Shown: piece by piece, positions 1-10,027 of the stretch
How the letters are laid out: each line of letters starts with the position of its first letter
Numbering within the stretch: position 1 is the first letter of the stretch
Source of the DNA: DATBVX01 sp963724625
GTDB taxonomy: Bacteria; Pseudomonadota; Gammaproteobacteria; Steroidobacterales; Steroidobacteraceae
NCBI GenBank assembly: GCA_963724625.1
Contig: CAVRVO010000026.1
Span: 26,891-90,890 of the forward strand
Reading direction: 5' to 3'
Length of the DNA stretch: 64,000 nucleotides
The notes under the pieces: model-generated
Told to the model about the DNA's origin: nothing
Database searches by the model: none
What the model saw: the letters and a program-made list of their open reading frames with translations, nothing else
Translations under genes and position numbers: made by a program

Positions 1-1299
1 GAAACGCTTGGTCGCCCCCATGACATTCGTCGGGTTGACGGCCTTGTCAGTGGAAACCAGCACGAACGTCTCAACGTGTGTCTCAAGGGCCGCCTCTGCC
101 GCATGCCAGGTCGCGTAGACGTTGTTATGAATCCCCTCAATCATGTTCTGCTCGACGATCGGCATGTGCTTGTAGGCGGCCGCGTGGTAGACCGTCTGGA
201 CGCCGTATGTCTGCATGATCTCGCGAACGCGATATTTGTGATGCGCGTTACCAAGTAATGCAACGATCTCGACATGCAGGTTCTCGCTGGCGCTTCTAAG
301 GCGGAGTTCCTTCTCGATGTTGTAAAGCGCGATCTCCGACATCTCGAGTAGCAGCAGGCGCTTCGGGGCAAGCAATACGATCTGCCGACACAACTCCGAA
401 CCGATCGATCCGCCGGCGCCGGTGACCAACACAGATTTGCCTTCTATGCATCCACGCAGCAACGCGAGGTTTGGCGGAACAGGATCGCGCCCGAGCAGAT
501 CGCTGACCTCAACCTCGTGGATCTCATCGACGCGCGCGCGCCCGGCGGCCAGGTCACCAAGATCCGGGATCGTCTGCACGTGAGTGCCAAGTGACTCGAG
601 GTGCGTCAGGATGTCGCGGCGACGACGCCTTGTTTCAGAGGGCACGGCGAGAAGGATCCGCGTGATGCTGAATTCGGGAATGATCGTCGGCAGTTCGCTG
701 GGCGAGAAAACTTCGATGCCATTGATGACGCTGCCATGGAGCGCATGGTGATCATCAACGAAGGCGACGGGCTTGAACTCTTTGCCGCTCTGGAGCGCCA
801 CTGACAGACGCACCCCTGCTTCTCCGGCGCCATAGATCGCTACCCGCTCGCCGGCGCCGTTGGCACTCTGGAGCGCGAGCCGAACCAGGTATCGGCTTCC
901 GGCTACATAAAGAAGAGCGAGCGCCCAATAGATAACCAACGCGCTGATCGGGACCATCCGATGCGCAAGCGTGAAATTGAGAATAGTCACCAGCGCGACG
1001 GACAGAGTCACGCCGGCGAACACGGCCAGCACCGCCCTCCCGCCGATGTACCGGATGACAGCGCGATAGAGACCGAGCTTGGCAAAGACAGGGAGGCTGG
1101 TCAGCAGGACGACGAGATAAAGCCACCCCCTGATGCCGAGGCCATGCTCGAGTGTACCGAGTCTAAGTGTAATAGCCGTGTAAAGAGCCAACGGGATCAT
1201 CACCACGTCGGCCACGACCATGATGAAACGCTTGGTGCTGCGTGGCAGCTCGGTTACGAACTGCAAGCAGCGCGCAATTCTCGTCCTTTGATCCTTCAT
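1..1299 (-). CDS. membrane-bound nucleotide-sugar 4,6-dehydratase (WbpM/CapD/PglF family), partial
   Basis: The frame is open from an ATG at 1299 to the left edge, so the C-terminus lies outside the window. An AGGA-type ribosome site precedes the ATG, and an in-frame GTG lies one codon upstream. The first ~150 residues contain four hydrophobic segments, as in the inner-membrane WbpM group. A CoA-binding-like Rossmann half follows (VAIYGAGEAG, near residue 155), then a second Rossmann motif (VTGAGGSIGSEL, near 290). The last visible residues are STDKAVNPTNVMGATKR; the Met before GATK replaces the usual catalytic Tyr, which is typical of this subfamily. Known members convert UDP-GlcNAc to the 4-keto-6-deoxy sugar on the cytoplasmic face, at an early step of capsule or O-antigen sugar synthesis. 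The exact substrate is inferred. Confidence 0.9.
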   Translation of the reverse strand, partial: MKDQRTRIARCLQFVTELPRSTKRFIMVVADVVMIPLALYTAITLRLGTLEHGLGIRGWLYLVVLLTSLPVFAKLGLYRAVIRYIGGRAVLAVFAGVTLSVALVTILNFTLAHRMVPISALVIYWALALLYVAGSRYLVRLALQSANGAGERVAIYGAGEAGVRLSVALQSGKEFKPVAFVDDHHALHGSVINGIEVFSPSELPTIIPEFSITRILLAVPSETRRRRRDILTHLESLGTHVQTIPDLGDLAAGRARVDEIHEVEVSDLLGRDPVPPNLALLRGCIEGKSVLVTGAGGSIGSELCRQIVLLAPKRLLLLEMSEIALYNIEKELRLRSASENLHVEIVALLGNAHHKYRVREIMQTYGVQTVYHAAAYKHMPIVEQNMIEGIHNNVYATWHAAEAALETHVETFVLVSTDKAVNPTNVMGATKRF

Positions 1300-1570
1300 C
1301 ACGGCTCACTTTCCTGATTGTGACGGCTCTGGCGCATCACTAGCGCAAGGGCCGAATTCCGTAATTCTCGTGCGACGATCTGGAACGTTGCTTCTTCTGA
1401 GTTGTCACCGGGCGTCGCAAGTCTGCCCGGCGGCGTGGATCATAGCATTCCTTTCGTACTGTGTAGCTTGGCCTAAGGTCGTAGGTAATCCAAGAGTCGC
1501 CAATCAGGGACACGCGCCGGTTCGAAGTAGGAGGGTTGTCAACGCCAGTACGATAGTCCTACTGTGTTCA
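1300..1570. other. intergenic stretch, no gene seen
   Basis: This stretch separates the wzi-like pair from the dehydratase, all read leftwards. No reading frame looks coding. A TATGAT hexamer on the minus strand (1439-1444) could be a -10 box for the dehydratase, but no convincing -35 lies at the right distance. A short palindrome, GAATT-CCGT-AATTC, sits at 1354-1367. Confidence 0.4.
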
Positions 1571-3076
1571 TCAGAACTCGCGGACCCACTCGGCCATAGC
1601 ACGCCAGTGTTGATCTTTCGGCGCTGACGGGGAGCGCTCGCGACTCTCAAAGCCAGCCAGGGTCGTGAGCCTGCCCCCGAAAAGCTCCTGACGATAAAGC
1701 AAATCGATGCTTTCCACGTCGCTAGCAAGGGGTGCAATCGTCTGGGAGGGTTCTGCCACAACAGTCGCATCGCGATTCAGGTTGGCATTGCGTACGATCA
1801 ATTCCCAGGACGTGCCAGTCGGGGTGACAAAGAGCGCGCCCACTGTTGTCATCCGGCTATCCGAGTCAACTGCCTGGCCGATGCTTCGGCCGCGGAATCG
1901 ATAGCCAACAGTGTAAATACCACTCTCGTACGCGCAATCGAACTCCGGCATCTGACGCGAGAAATCGCATGTGGCATCCGTATACTCGATGTGCACGCGA
2001 TAGCTGCTACCCGGACCTACTGAGCCCCAATGCTCGACTCCGAACAAGCCAAGGAACTTGCTCGGCAGCGCGCCCGCTTCGTCTTCACCAATCATCTGGC
2101 CATAGAGCGCGAACGGAACGCTCCTCCAAGGCGAGGAAAAGCGCAGGTCGTAGCCGGCGAGTTGATCACCTGGTTGCTGGGATGGGTCCTGATCGTTGTC
2201 GTTTCCCGTGAACATGTCCCAGAACGTGCCAAGACTGCAGGGACGTCCGTCGCCACACATCAGAGCCGTGCGTGACAACCCGATCTCCAGATGTCTCCAC
2301 GGTTTGAATGTCACGCGCGCTTCGAAGATTCGCGTGCGATCGAAATCCTCGCGATGGTCCTCCAGTTGCCCGAGGCCAATACTCGCTCGCCACGGACCGA
2401 ACCACTTCAGCACCGGAACATCGAATGGGTCGGAGTAGTTGCGCTCCCAGGTGACGGCGGGAATCGGCCTTGCGCTGGTCGAAAGGATGAGACTGCCGTC
2501 CCAACCCGGACCCCACCACCGATCCATGTAGCCTGCCGACAGCATCGTGTTTCCTAGAGTTGCGCCGACATACGAGCCATCGGGACGCCATGTCTGGCCA
2601 TCGTCGGCGTCAGTAACCGCAGTCGCCTGCACCCGAATCGCGACGGAATCCCCGATCCATGCGATGCCCGCTTCGAGTTCCCCTTCTTCACGAGGTGTGC
2701 CCGCAAATCCACGCAGCTCATCGGGGTCGGTCGCTCCCGAAGCCCGCACGTGATTCCGGATGCCATGGGTGCGCATCATCGCGTGCGCGGCTCGTCTTAG
2801 CCGACTCAACGCCGCCTGCTCGCCGCCTGTGAGCTGACTGGGCTGATCGAGTGCCGTGATGTCACGCGCAATATCCGGCCACGGAATGGGCCACTGAGTG
2901 ATCGGGCCCTTGATGACGCCGGCATCTGCCAGCATCTCGATATCGTGACGCAGTACCTCATCCCCTGGTGCGAGCCATGGGTCGGCGCACGCGAGTGACG
3001 ACGCCAGGACTGATGCCACAAAAAAGCTCCGGCTGGCACCGACAGGACGAGGCACGATCGCTCTATTTTGGTTCAA
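1571..3076 (-). CDS. Wzi-family capsule assembly protein
   Basis: 501 residues with a signal peptide (hydrophobic run around residues 18-30, likely cleavage after SSLACA). The mature start, DPWLAPGDEVLRHDIEMLAD, is typical of the capsule-assembly Wzi family: a short helical domain followed by an outer-membrane beta barrel rich in Trp and Gly (for example YMDRWWGPGWDGS). Wzi homologues help attach or organise capsule at the cell surface. The TTG start overlaps the stop of the upstream paralogue in a TTGA arrangement, so the two are probably translationally coupled. The frame is intact, unlike the paralogue. The family assignment is firm; which polymer it serves is inferred from the surrounding locus. 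Confidence 0.85.
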   Translation of the reverse strand: MNQNRAIVPRPVGASRSFFVASVLASSLACADPWLAPGDEVLRHDIEMLADAGVIKGPITQWPIPWPDIARDITALDQPSQLTGGEQAALSRLRRAAHAMMRTHGIRNHVRASGATDPDELRGFAGTPREEGELEAGIAWIGDSVAIRVQATAVTDADDGQTWRPDGSYVGATLGNTMLSAGYMDRWWGPGWDGSLILSTSARPIPAVTWERNYSDPFDVPVLKWFGPWRASIGLGQLEDHREDFDRTRIFEARVTFKPWRHLEIGLSRTALMCGDGRPCSLGTFWDMFTGNDNDQDPSQQPGDQLAGYDLRFSSPWRSVPFALYGQMIGEDEAGALPSKFLGLFGVEHWGSVGPGSSYRVHIEYTDATCDFSRQMPEFDCAYESGIYTVGYRFRGRSIGQAVDSDSRMTTVGALFVTPTGTSWELIVRNANLNRDATVVAEPSQTIAPLASDVESIDLLYRQELFGGRLTTLAGFESRERSPSAPKDQHWRAMAEWVREF

Positions 3077-4642
3077 AATCGGTGTTGGTAGGTCGCGAAA
3101 GCGTGCACGTGCTCGTCAACCTCATCCGTCACCTGATCCGTCGCTTCATCGAACCCAATTCCAACCTTCAATTCGCTGCGTTGCCTCGAGAGCACGGCTC
3201 CGAATTCCACTCCCCAGTCGTCGACCGGTTCCTGCGCGACAGTGTTGATGGTGTCGGGAACTGCACCGCCACGGTTCAGCTCCGAGTAACGCAACAACAA
3301 CCACCCGCTCACCGAAAACGGCGTGGCAAGCTGCACACCCAACGTATAGCTCCTGCCGTCGCCATCGATTGTGTGGCCCACGGGGCGGCCATGGTACCGA
3401 TAGCCCTCCACCGGAAAGAGGTGATGCGTGTATGCGCAATCGAACAGCACCGAATCACCACCCGAGCTATCACCGCATGTCGTATAGGCCACTTCTGCGT
3501 GACCCCGCCAAGCATACCCGCTCTGCGTTGCAACCCAGGCTTCCGCGCCCCAAAGCGTCAGTTGCCTTCCGATTCGAACACTCGTCCCGTTAAGGTCTCC
3601 GGACTCGCCGGTCTTCTGATAGTAGAAACTCACGGGGAGCCAGGTGACCGGCGACCCCCACCGGAAACTATAGCCTCCGAGCTGATTGCCGGGCTCGTCC
3701 GCCGTACTCACGACAACGCCCGCGCTGTCCTTGCCAGTAAGTACGTGCCAGAAGGCATCCAGGTCGCAAGGCAGACCTTCCGCACACCACATCGCCGTTC
3801 GCTCGATGGCGAACTCGAAGCCGCGAAACGGATGCACGGAGCCAATCTTGATGTTTCCAAACGGTCGAAACGAAAGTCGCGTCCCAAAAAGCAAGGGGTG
3901 ATCTCGATCCTCGCGGTGTTCTTCCATTGCTTCCCATGAACGTCGTGAAACGCCACGGACCGATCCAGCTCAGCCACTTCGATTCAAAGGCTTTTGACGA
4001 TTCGCGATCGAGGGCGATGCTCGGGATGGGCCGAGCATTGTTCGAAAGGAGCAAGCTCCCGTCCCAGCCGGGCCCCCACCATCGATCAAGCGAACCGGCT
4101 GTAAGCAGCCAGTTGCCGAGACGCATCGAACCGTACGTGCCATCGAGCCGCACGGATTTGTCATCGTCCGGGTCGGATACCAGTTGCACGGCGAGGCGAC
4201 CGGCAAATCGCTCGCCGGCACCACTCAGCGTGCCACCGATCTCAGCTTCTTCACGCGGCGTGTCTTCGAAGGTTCGCAGCACGACGGGGTTCGCCGCGGC
4301 TGAGACATGCCCGGTCACGCGGAATGCGTCGCGACGAAACATCGACAGCCGACCTTGCACGCGGCCGATCGCAGCGAGCTGGCCGGCCGAGAGATGTGCG
4401 CGGTCTTTGACGTTCTCGAGTGACCACGCGATGTCGGCTGATGGAATTGGCCACGAGGTCAGCACAACATCGATGACGCCGGAATCAACGAGGTACTGGA
4501 TATCACTCCGCAGCGCACTGTCGCCAGCGTCGAGCCACGCCTCAGCCTTGACGTTCGTAGCGAACAACAGAAAGAACGCAAGAAGTGCGGCCTGTCGTGT
4601 CATTCCGGATCTCATCGAAGCGTTGTGAAGGCTGCTCCTCAT
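3073..4642 (-). pseudogene. second Wzi-family capsule assembly protein, single frameshift
   Basis: Paralogue of the downstream Wzi gene, about 522 residues once repaired. An AAGGAG ribosome site lies 8 nt before the ATG at 4642; the signal peptide contains ALLAFFLLFATNVKAEA. The N-terminal frame carries the shared SLDRWWGPGWDGS block, then loses homology near 3927. The homology resumes one frame away at MEEHREDRDHPLLFG and runs to the stop at 3073. Dropping one A from the AA of GGGAAGCAATGG restores a continuous match to the neighbour (…TTFMGAMEEHRED…). The length is 3n+1, as expected for one extra base. Both halves are fully conserved, so this may be a sequence error rather than a dead gene. 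Confidence 0.8.
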
Positions 4643-4764
4643 CCACTCCGCTCCTTGGGCGAAGCGCGCGAGGTTAGCGTAACGGACGCGAAGCGCAAGC
4701 TTGCGAATGACGCGGAAGGGAGACACCCGGGCTCATTTGTGTTCGTGTGTGCTTTACTTGTTTC

Positions 4765-6408
4765 TCAACGCCAACGGGCTACGTATTCGAGCAGCCCGCT
4801 CAGCTCGTGCCCGCTTGCGATGGCCGGCGCCGGATCGGTCACGACCGGAATCAGTTTGTCAGCGACTTTCTTGCCGAGTTCCACGCCCCACTGATCGAAC
4901 GGGTTGATATCCCAGATCACGCTCTGCACGAACACCTTGTGCTCATAGAGGGCGATCAGCCTTCCGAGCGTGAGCGGATCGAGCCGCTGGAACAGCAGGA
5001 TGCTATTCGGACGATTGCCCGGGTGTACCTTGTGTGGTACGAGCTCGGCGAGTCTGGTCCCGACAGCACCGCTCGCCGCCAGATCCTTGCGCACCTGTGT
5101 CTCATCCTGCCCCGCCATGAATGCCTGTGCCTGTGCGAAGCAGTTTGCCGTCGCAAGGTTCTGCTGATCCGGAAAGCCGCTCGAACTCTGCACCGGCGCA
5201 AGGAGGTCGAGCGCCACGTCCGCCGTGCCCTGGTGCAGGAGCTGAAAGAATGAATGCTGTGCGTTCGAGCCGGGCTCGCCCCATAGCACCGCTCCAGTCT
5301 GGTATTCAACTTCCTGCCCGTCGCGCGTCACGCGCTTGCCGTTGCTCTCCATTTCGAGCTGTTGCAGGTACGCCGGCAGACGGTGCAACCGCTGATCGTA
5401 TGGCAGCACTGCGTGACTCGGTATCGCAAGGAAATTGCGATTCCAGACGCCGACCAGCCCGAGCAAGACGGGCAAGTTCCGCTCGAGCGGGGCTGATGCG
5501 AAATGCTCATCCATCATCCGACCGCCGTCGAGGAACGCCTGGAAGTTCTCTGTACCAACAGCCAGCGCGAGCGATGCTCCGATTGAAGACCACACCGAAT
5601 ACCGCCCACCTACCCAATCCCACATCGCAAAACGCAGCGCAGGGCCGACGCCGAATTCGTCCATCGCATGCTGGTTGACGGACACCGCAGCGAAATGTCT
5701 TGGCAACGCAGCCGCGCCGAGACGCTCGACAATCCAGCGACGTGCCAGTTGTGCATTCGACATTGTTTCGAGTGTCGTAAAGGTCTTCGAGCAAACGATG
5801 ACAAGCGTTGTCTCCGGATTCGTGCTCGCAATCGCGTCGGCAAGCTGACAACCGTCGACGTTCGACACAAAGTGCATCTCGAGCCCGCGAGCGCGAAATC
5901 TCGCCAGCGCCTCCACTGCCATCACGGGGCCGAGGTCGGACCCTCCGATGCCGATATTGATCACCGCCTCGAATTTCTTGCCGGTGTGGCCGGTGATTCG
6001 TCCCTCGTGCACGTCACGCACGAAGTTGAGGAGTTTCTCTCGCTCGGCCTTGACGTCGCGCATGACGTCTCGGCCGTTAACGAGCAGCGAGTGATCTAGG
6101 GACCGGCGCAGTGCCGTGTGCAACGCCGGCCGGTCTTCGGTGTTGTTGACCCGCTCACCCGCCAGGAGGGCGGCAATACGCGTCTCCAAATCGCACTCTC
6201 GTGCCAGCTGGATGAGGAGCGCGATCGTTTCAGGCTGTAAGTGTTGGCGCGAGAAATCAAGCAGCAGATCGACTGCTTCACGCGACAGGCTGGCGAAACG
6301 ACGTGGATCTGCGGCGAACATGTCGCGCACCTTTTGGGCGCCGAGTTGCTCGCGGTGCTTGTTGAGCGCCTGCCAGGCAGGAAGATTCGAGCGCGAAGAA
6401 GCGGCCAT
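4765..6408 (-). CDS. pgi: glucose-6-phosphate isomerase
   Basis: Interconverts glucose-6-phosphate and fructose-6-phosphate in the cytoplasm, feeding both glycolysis and nucleotide-sugar supply. From the ATG at 6408 the protein is 547 residues, the normal length for the long bacterial Pgi form; an upstream extension to 6522 is not needed. Recognisable blocks are INIGIGGSDLGPVMAVEAL, VCSKTFTTLETMSNA, WDWVGGRYSVWSSIG and the C-terminal INPFDQWGVELGKK segment. It sits between the wzi pair and the uronate genes on the same strand, so it may be expressed with the polysaccharide precursor genes. Confidence 0.97.
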   Translation of the reverse strand: MAASSRSNLPAWQALNKHREQLGAQKVRDMFAADPRRFASLSREAVDLLLDFSRQHLQPETIALLIQLARECDLETRIAALLAGERVNNTEDRPALHTALRRSLDHSLLVNGRDVMRDVKAEREKLLNFVRDVHEGRITGHTGKKFEAVINIGIGGSDLGPVMAVEALARFRARGLEMHFVSNVDGCQLADAIASTNPETTLVIVCSKTFTTLETMSNAQLARRWIVERLGAAALPRHFAAVSVNQHAMDEFGVGPALRFAMWDWVGGRYSVWSSIGASLALAVGTENFQAFLDGGRMMDEHFASAPLERNLPVLLGLVGVWNRNFLAIPSHAVLPYDQRLHRLPAYLQQLEMESNGKRVTRDGQEVEYQTGAVLWGEPGSNAQHSFFQLLHQGTADVALDLLAPVQSSSGFPDQQNLATANCFAQAQAFMAGQDETQVRKDLAASGAVGTRLAELVPHKVHPGNRPNSILLFQRLDPLTLGRLIALYEHKVFVQSVIWDINPFDQWGVELGKKVADKLIPVVTDPAPAIASGHELSGLLEYVARWR

Positions 6409-6491
6409 GGCCGAGAGCCTTGCTAATGCACCTGCCGAGAGTATTGCAGGAGCGCGGCTGCGGGGGTATCCGTCAGGCCTATCTGGATACT

Positions 6492-7503
6492 CTAGTTGGT
6501 GCCGTAGTAGCCCCGATACCACTCGACGAACCGCTTCACTCCGACCTCAACCGGGGTCGCTGGCCTGTAGCCCACGTCCCGCACCAGGTCTTCGACATCC
6601 GCGAATGTGTCCGGTACGTCGCCCGGCTGCATCGGCAGCATGTTCTTGATGGCCTTGCGCCCCAGCTCCGCTTCGATCACCTGGATATAGCGCATCAACT
6701 CCGTCGGTTGATTGTTGCCGATGTTGTAGATCCTGTAAGGGGCGCGGCTGCTGGCCGGGTCGGGCTGATCGCCATCCCAGGTCGGATTCGCCTTCGCAAC
6801 GCGGTCAGAGGCGCGGATCACGCCTTCGACGATGTCATCGACGTAGGTGAAGTCGCGGCGATGATTGCCGTAGTTGAATACATCGATCGGCTTACCTGCA
6901 AGGATGTTGCGTGTGAAGAGAAACAGCGCCATGTCGGGACGACCAAACGGCCCGTACACGGTGAAAAAACGCAGGCCCGTGGTGGGCAGGCCATGCAAGT
7001 AAGAATACGTATGCGCCATGAGCTCATTGGCTTTCTTGGTCGCCGCGTACATCGAGAGCGGATGATCGACGTTCTGGTGTACCGAGAACGGCATCTTGGT
7101 GTTCGCGCCGTACACGGAGCTGGTCGACGCGTACACGAGGTGCTCGACGCCTGAGTGTCGACAGCCCTCGAGTACGTTCATGAATCCGACCACATTGCTA
7201 TCGATGTAGGCATCCGGGTTGGTGAGCGAGTAGCGCACGCCCGCCTGGGCTGCGAGATGAATGACCCGCGGAAACTTCTCGCGTTCGAACAACGCCGTCA
7301 TCCCCGTCGCGGTCCGCCACATCGAGTTTTACGAAACGAAAGCGCGGATTGCCTTCGAGCTGCTTGAGTCGCGCCTGTTTCAGGGTGACGTCGTAGTACT
7401 CGTTGAGATTGTCCAGCCCAACGACCTCATCGCCGCGATTGAGCAACGCGCGCGCAGTGTGATAGCCGATGAACCCCGCCGCACCAGTGACCAGAATCTT
7501 CAC
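6492..7503 (-). pseudogene. UDP-glucuronate 4-epimerase-like SDR enzyme, single frameshift
   Basis: Extended short-chain dehydrogenase of about 336 residues when repaired. The GTG start at 7503 gives MKILVTGAAGFIGYHTARAL, the NAD-binding Rossmann fold. The frame breaks after KLDVADRDG in a run of four G (minus strand; 7302-7305). Removing one G joins it to MTALFEREKFPRVIHLAAQAG and the rest of the protein, including the catalytic YASTSSVYG and YAATKK blocks. The sequence resembles UDP-glucuronate 4-epimerases, which make UDP-galacturonate. It starts 3 nt after the stop of the UDP-sugar dehydrogenase, so the two form a uronic-acid unit. Total length is 3n+1, consistent with one inserted base. 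Confidence 0.82.
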
Positions 7504-7506
7504 GTT

Positions 7507-8784
7507 CTACAGCCTTCCGTCGACTTCGTGAGAACGGAACACATACTTGATGTCGTAGAGGACGTGATCGCGCTTGGCGAGCGCTCTGATCTTCGCAAGT
7601 CCCATGTCGCGAAACTCCTTGTGCGCAACTGCCATGACGATCGCATCGTAGCCTGACTTGCGTGGCGTCTTTACCGGCTTCAGCCCGTACTCGTGGTGTG
7701 CTTCCTGCCCATTGACCCACGGATCGTAAATGTCCACCTTAGCGCCATACTTTTCCAACTCTCGCACGACATCGACAACCTTCGAGTTGCGCACGTCCGG
7801 GCAGTTTTCTTTGAATGTCATCCCCATCACGAGGATGCGGGAGCCTTTCACGTGGATCCGGCGCAGATTCATCCGCCGCACCACTTCGCTCGCCACATAG
7901 AGCGCCATGTTGTCGTTGAGCCGGCGCCCCGCGAGGATCATCTCCGGGTGATAGCCGATCTCCTGCGCCTTGTGCGTCAGGTAGTAGGGATCGACGCCGA
8001 TGCAGTGTCCCCCGACCAGTCCAGGCCGGAAGGGCAGGAAGTTCCACTTCGTGCCGGCGGCGAGAAGTACCTCTTCTGTGTCGATGCCGAGGCGATTGAA
8101 AATCAGTGCCAGCTCGTTGATGAGCGCAATATTGACGTCGCGCTGCGTATTCTCGATGACCTTCGCGGCCTCGGCCACCCGAATGCTGGAGGCGCGATGA
8201 GTGCCCGCTTTGATGATCGCGCCGTATAGCGAATCGACAAACTCCGCGATTTCCGGCGTCGAACCTGATGTGATCTTGCGGATCGTCGTCAGCCGATGTT
8301 CCTTGTCGCCGGGGTTGATGCGCTCCGGGCTGTAGCCGGTAAAAAAATCGGTGTTGAACTTGAGTCCCGAGTGCTTCTCCAGCACCGGTACGCATATTTC
8401 TTCTGTGCAGCCCGGGTACACCGTCGATTCGTATACGACGACGTCACCCTTCTTGAGGACCTGGCCTACCGTCTCGCTTGCCTTGACCAATGGCGTCAGG
8501 TCCGGCCGCTTGTAATTGTCGATCGGCGTCGGCACCGTCACGATGAACACGCGGCACGTCTTGAGGTCGGCGATCCTGCTGGTGAACTTCAGGCGCGTCG
8601 CCGACTTCAATTCCGCGCGCGTCGCCTCCAGAGTACTGTCCTTCCCCGCTTTGAGCTCGGCGATTCGCTGCGGCTTGATGTCGAAGCCCACGGTATGAAA
8701 GTGCTTGCCGAATTCGACCGCCAGCGGTAGGCCTACATAGCCGAGACCGATAACGCCGATGCGACAGTTTCTCAACCCGGGCAT
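7507..8784 (-). CDS. UDP-N-acetylhexosamine / UDP-hexose 6-dehydrogenase (WbpO/TviB-like)
   Basis: Nucleotide-sugar dehydrogenase that oxidises C6 of a UDP-sugar to the uronic acid with two NAD+. The N-terminal Rossmann motif is GVIGLGYVGLPLAVEF. The central catalytic Cys block is GLVGGHCIGVDPYYL, and the C-terminal UDP-binding domain contains VMGMTFKENCPDVRNSK. Overall it resembles the TviB/WbpO branch that makes UDP-N-acetylgalactosaminuronate. Start chosen at the ATG at 8784, which has GGAG 7 nt upstream; an in-frame ATG at 8808 is possible but has no visible ribosome site. It is followed after 3 nt by the uronate epimerase-like gene. Exact substrate not provable from sequence. Confidence 0.9.
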   Translation of the reverse strand: MPGLRNCRIGVIGLGYVGLPLAVEFGKHFHTVGFDIKPQRIAELKAGKDSTLEATRAELKSATRLKFTSRIADLKTCRVFIVTVPTPIDNYKRPDLTPLVKASETVGQVLKKGDVVVYESTVYPGCTEEICVPVLEKHSGLKFNTDFFTGYSPERINPGDKEHRLTTIRKITSGSTPEIAEFVDSLYGAIIKAGTHRASSIRVAEAAKVIENTQRDVNIALINELALIFNRLGIDTEEVLLAAGTKWNFLPFRPGLVGGHCIGVDPYYLTHKAQEIGYHPEMILAGRRLNDNMALYVASEVVRRMNLRRIHVKGSRILVMGMTFKENCPDVRNSKVVDVVRELEKYGAKVDIYDPWVNGQEAHHEYGLKPVKTPRKSGYDAIVMAVAHKEFRDMGLAKIRALAKRDHVLYDIKYVFRSHEVDGRL

Positions 8785-8886
8785 GCCCTGACTCCGACGA
8801 ATTCGCATTTGTTGTTGGTAGCTATTGTCCCGAATTCAGCGGGTTCTTGGACGAGAATTGGCTCGCAAGTCCGTCGTCTGCGGCCC

Positions 8887-9588
8887 TCAAAAGCGCGCTC
8901 CCACACCCCCCGAGACCTGGTCGATGGTTCTCAGGAATCGCTCATGCGCCTGGATTTCCTCGGCGCTGGCGCGTAGCACGAGCAGCTGCACCTCCGACCT
9001 CACGGTGCGTGGAACCGACTGCACCCGGATCTGCCCCGTGGTTTCGACTCCACCCAGAATCAGGGCGCCCTGCCCACCCGTCATTGCCAGGTACACATCC
9101 GCAAGGATCCGCGCATCAAGCAGTGCGCCGTGCAACTCCCGATGCGAGTTGTCGATCGAGTAGCGCTTGCAGAGCGCATCGAGACTGTTGCGTTGGCCCG
9201 GATGCATCTGGCGCGCGAGCACCAGCGTGTCGAGTACCGTGCACAGCCCATTCATCGGCTGGCGCGCGCTCTCGAGGCGGCTCAGCTCCATGTCGAGAAA
9301 GCCGACGTCGAACGGCGCGTTGTGAATCACAAGCTCGGCACCTGCCACGAACTGCAGGAATTCCTCGGCAACCTGGCCGAAGCGCGGCTGATTGACGAGA
9401 AACTCGTTCGTGATCCCGTGTACGTTGCGCGCGCCGTAGTCGATCTCGCGGTCAGGGCATAGATAGCGATGAAAGTTGCGCCCGGTGTGGCGCCGATTGA
9501 TCAGCTCCACGCAGCCGATCTCGATGATGCGATGGCCGAGGCCGAGTTCCAGCCCGGTCGTTTCTGTATCAAGGACGATCTGACGCAT
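8887..9588 (-). CDS. dnaQ: DNA polymerase III epsilon subunit (3'-5' proofreading exonuclease)
   Basis: Proofreading exonuclease of the replicative polymerase, 233 residues. All DEDDh motifs are present: ExoI (VLDTETTGLE, residues 5-14), ExoII (HNAPFDVGFLDME) and ExoIII with the His and Asp (HGALLDARILADV). The start overlaps the end of rnhA by 20 nt. This methyltransferase-rnhA-dnaQ arrangement opposite gloB-mltD is the usual gammaproteobacterial layout. Confidence 0.96.
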   Translation of the reverse strand: MRQIVLDTETTGLELGLGHRIIEIGCVELINRRHTGRNFHRYLCPDREIDYGARNVHGITNEFLVNQPRFGQVAEEFLQFVAGAELVIHNAPFDVGFLDMELSRLESARQPMNGLCTVLDTLVLARQMHPGQRNSLDALCKRYSIDNSHRELHGALLDARILADVYLAMTGGQGALILGGVETTGQIRVQSVPRTVRSEVQLLVLRASAEEIQAHERFLRTIDQVSGGVGARF

Positions 9589-10027
9589 CGAACCCCACTA
9601 GTTCATCGATTGCTTCGTTGGCAATTCTATCTACGCGCTCGTTGCCTGCAATGCCCGCATGCCCCCGCACCCAGTGCCATTCGATCTCGTGGCGCTGGCT
9701 CAGGGCATCGAGCTCCTGCCAGAGATCCACATTCTTTACCGGCTTGCGGGCTGCGGTCTTCCAACCGCGCTGCTTCCATTGGTCGAGCCACTCGGTGACT
9801 CCACGCTTCACGTATTCCGAATCCGTGTGCAGGCTGACGCTGCACTTGCGCCGCAAGGCTTCGAGCGCACGAATCGCAGCTGTAAGCTCCATCCGATTGT
9901 TGGTGGTGTGATCCTCGGCGCCCTTGAGCACCTTCTCATGTTCGCCGGAGATCAGCACGGCAGCCCACCCTCCGGGACCCGGGTTGCCGCGACACGCACC
10001 ATCGGTCCAGATTTCTACGTCGGTCAC
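9569..10027 (-). CDS. rnhA: ribonuclease HI
   Basis: Endonuclease that degrades the RNA strand of RNA:DNA hybrids. From the GTG at 10027 the protein is 152 residues, the normal size, starting TDVEIWTDGACRGNPGPGGW. The four catalytic carboxylates are visible: Asp of TDGA, Glu of NRMELTAA, Asp of HTDSEYV and Asp of NERVDRIAN. A longer in-frame extension to 10360 lies inside the upstream methyltransferase gene and was rejected. The GTG overlaps the TGA of that gene (GTGA), suggesting coupled translation. Confidence 0.96.
   Translation of the reverse strand: MTDVEIWTDGACRGNPGPGGWAAVLISGEHEKVLKGAEDHTTNNRMELTAAIRALEALRRKCSVSLHTDSEYVKRGVTEWLDQWKQRGWKTAARKPVKNVDLWQELDALSQRHEIEWHWVRGHAGIAGNERVDRIANEAIDELVGFDASDRP

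Noticed and set aside
2968..3939. Long plus-strand frame opposite the Wzi genes
   Set aside because: No recognisable protein, no start context; it is the antisense shadow of two clear Wzi-family genes.
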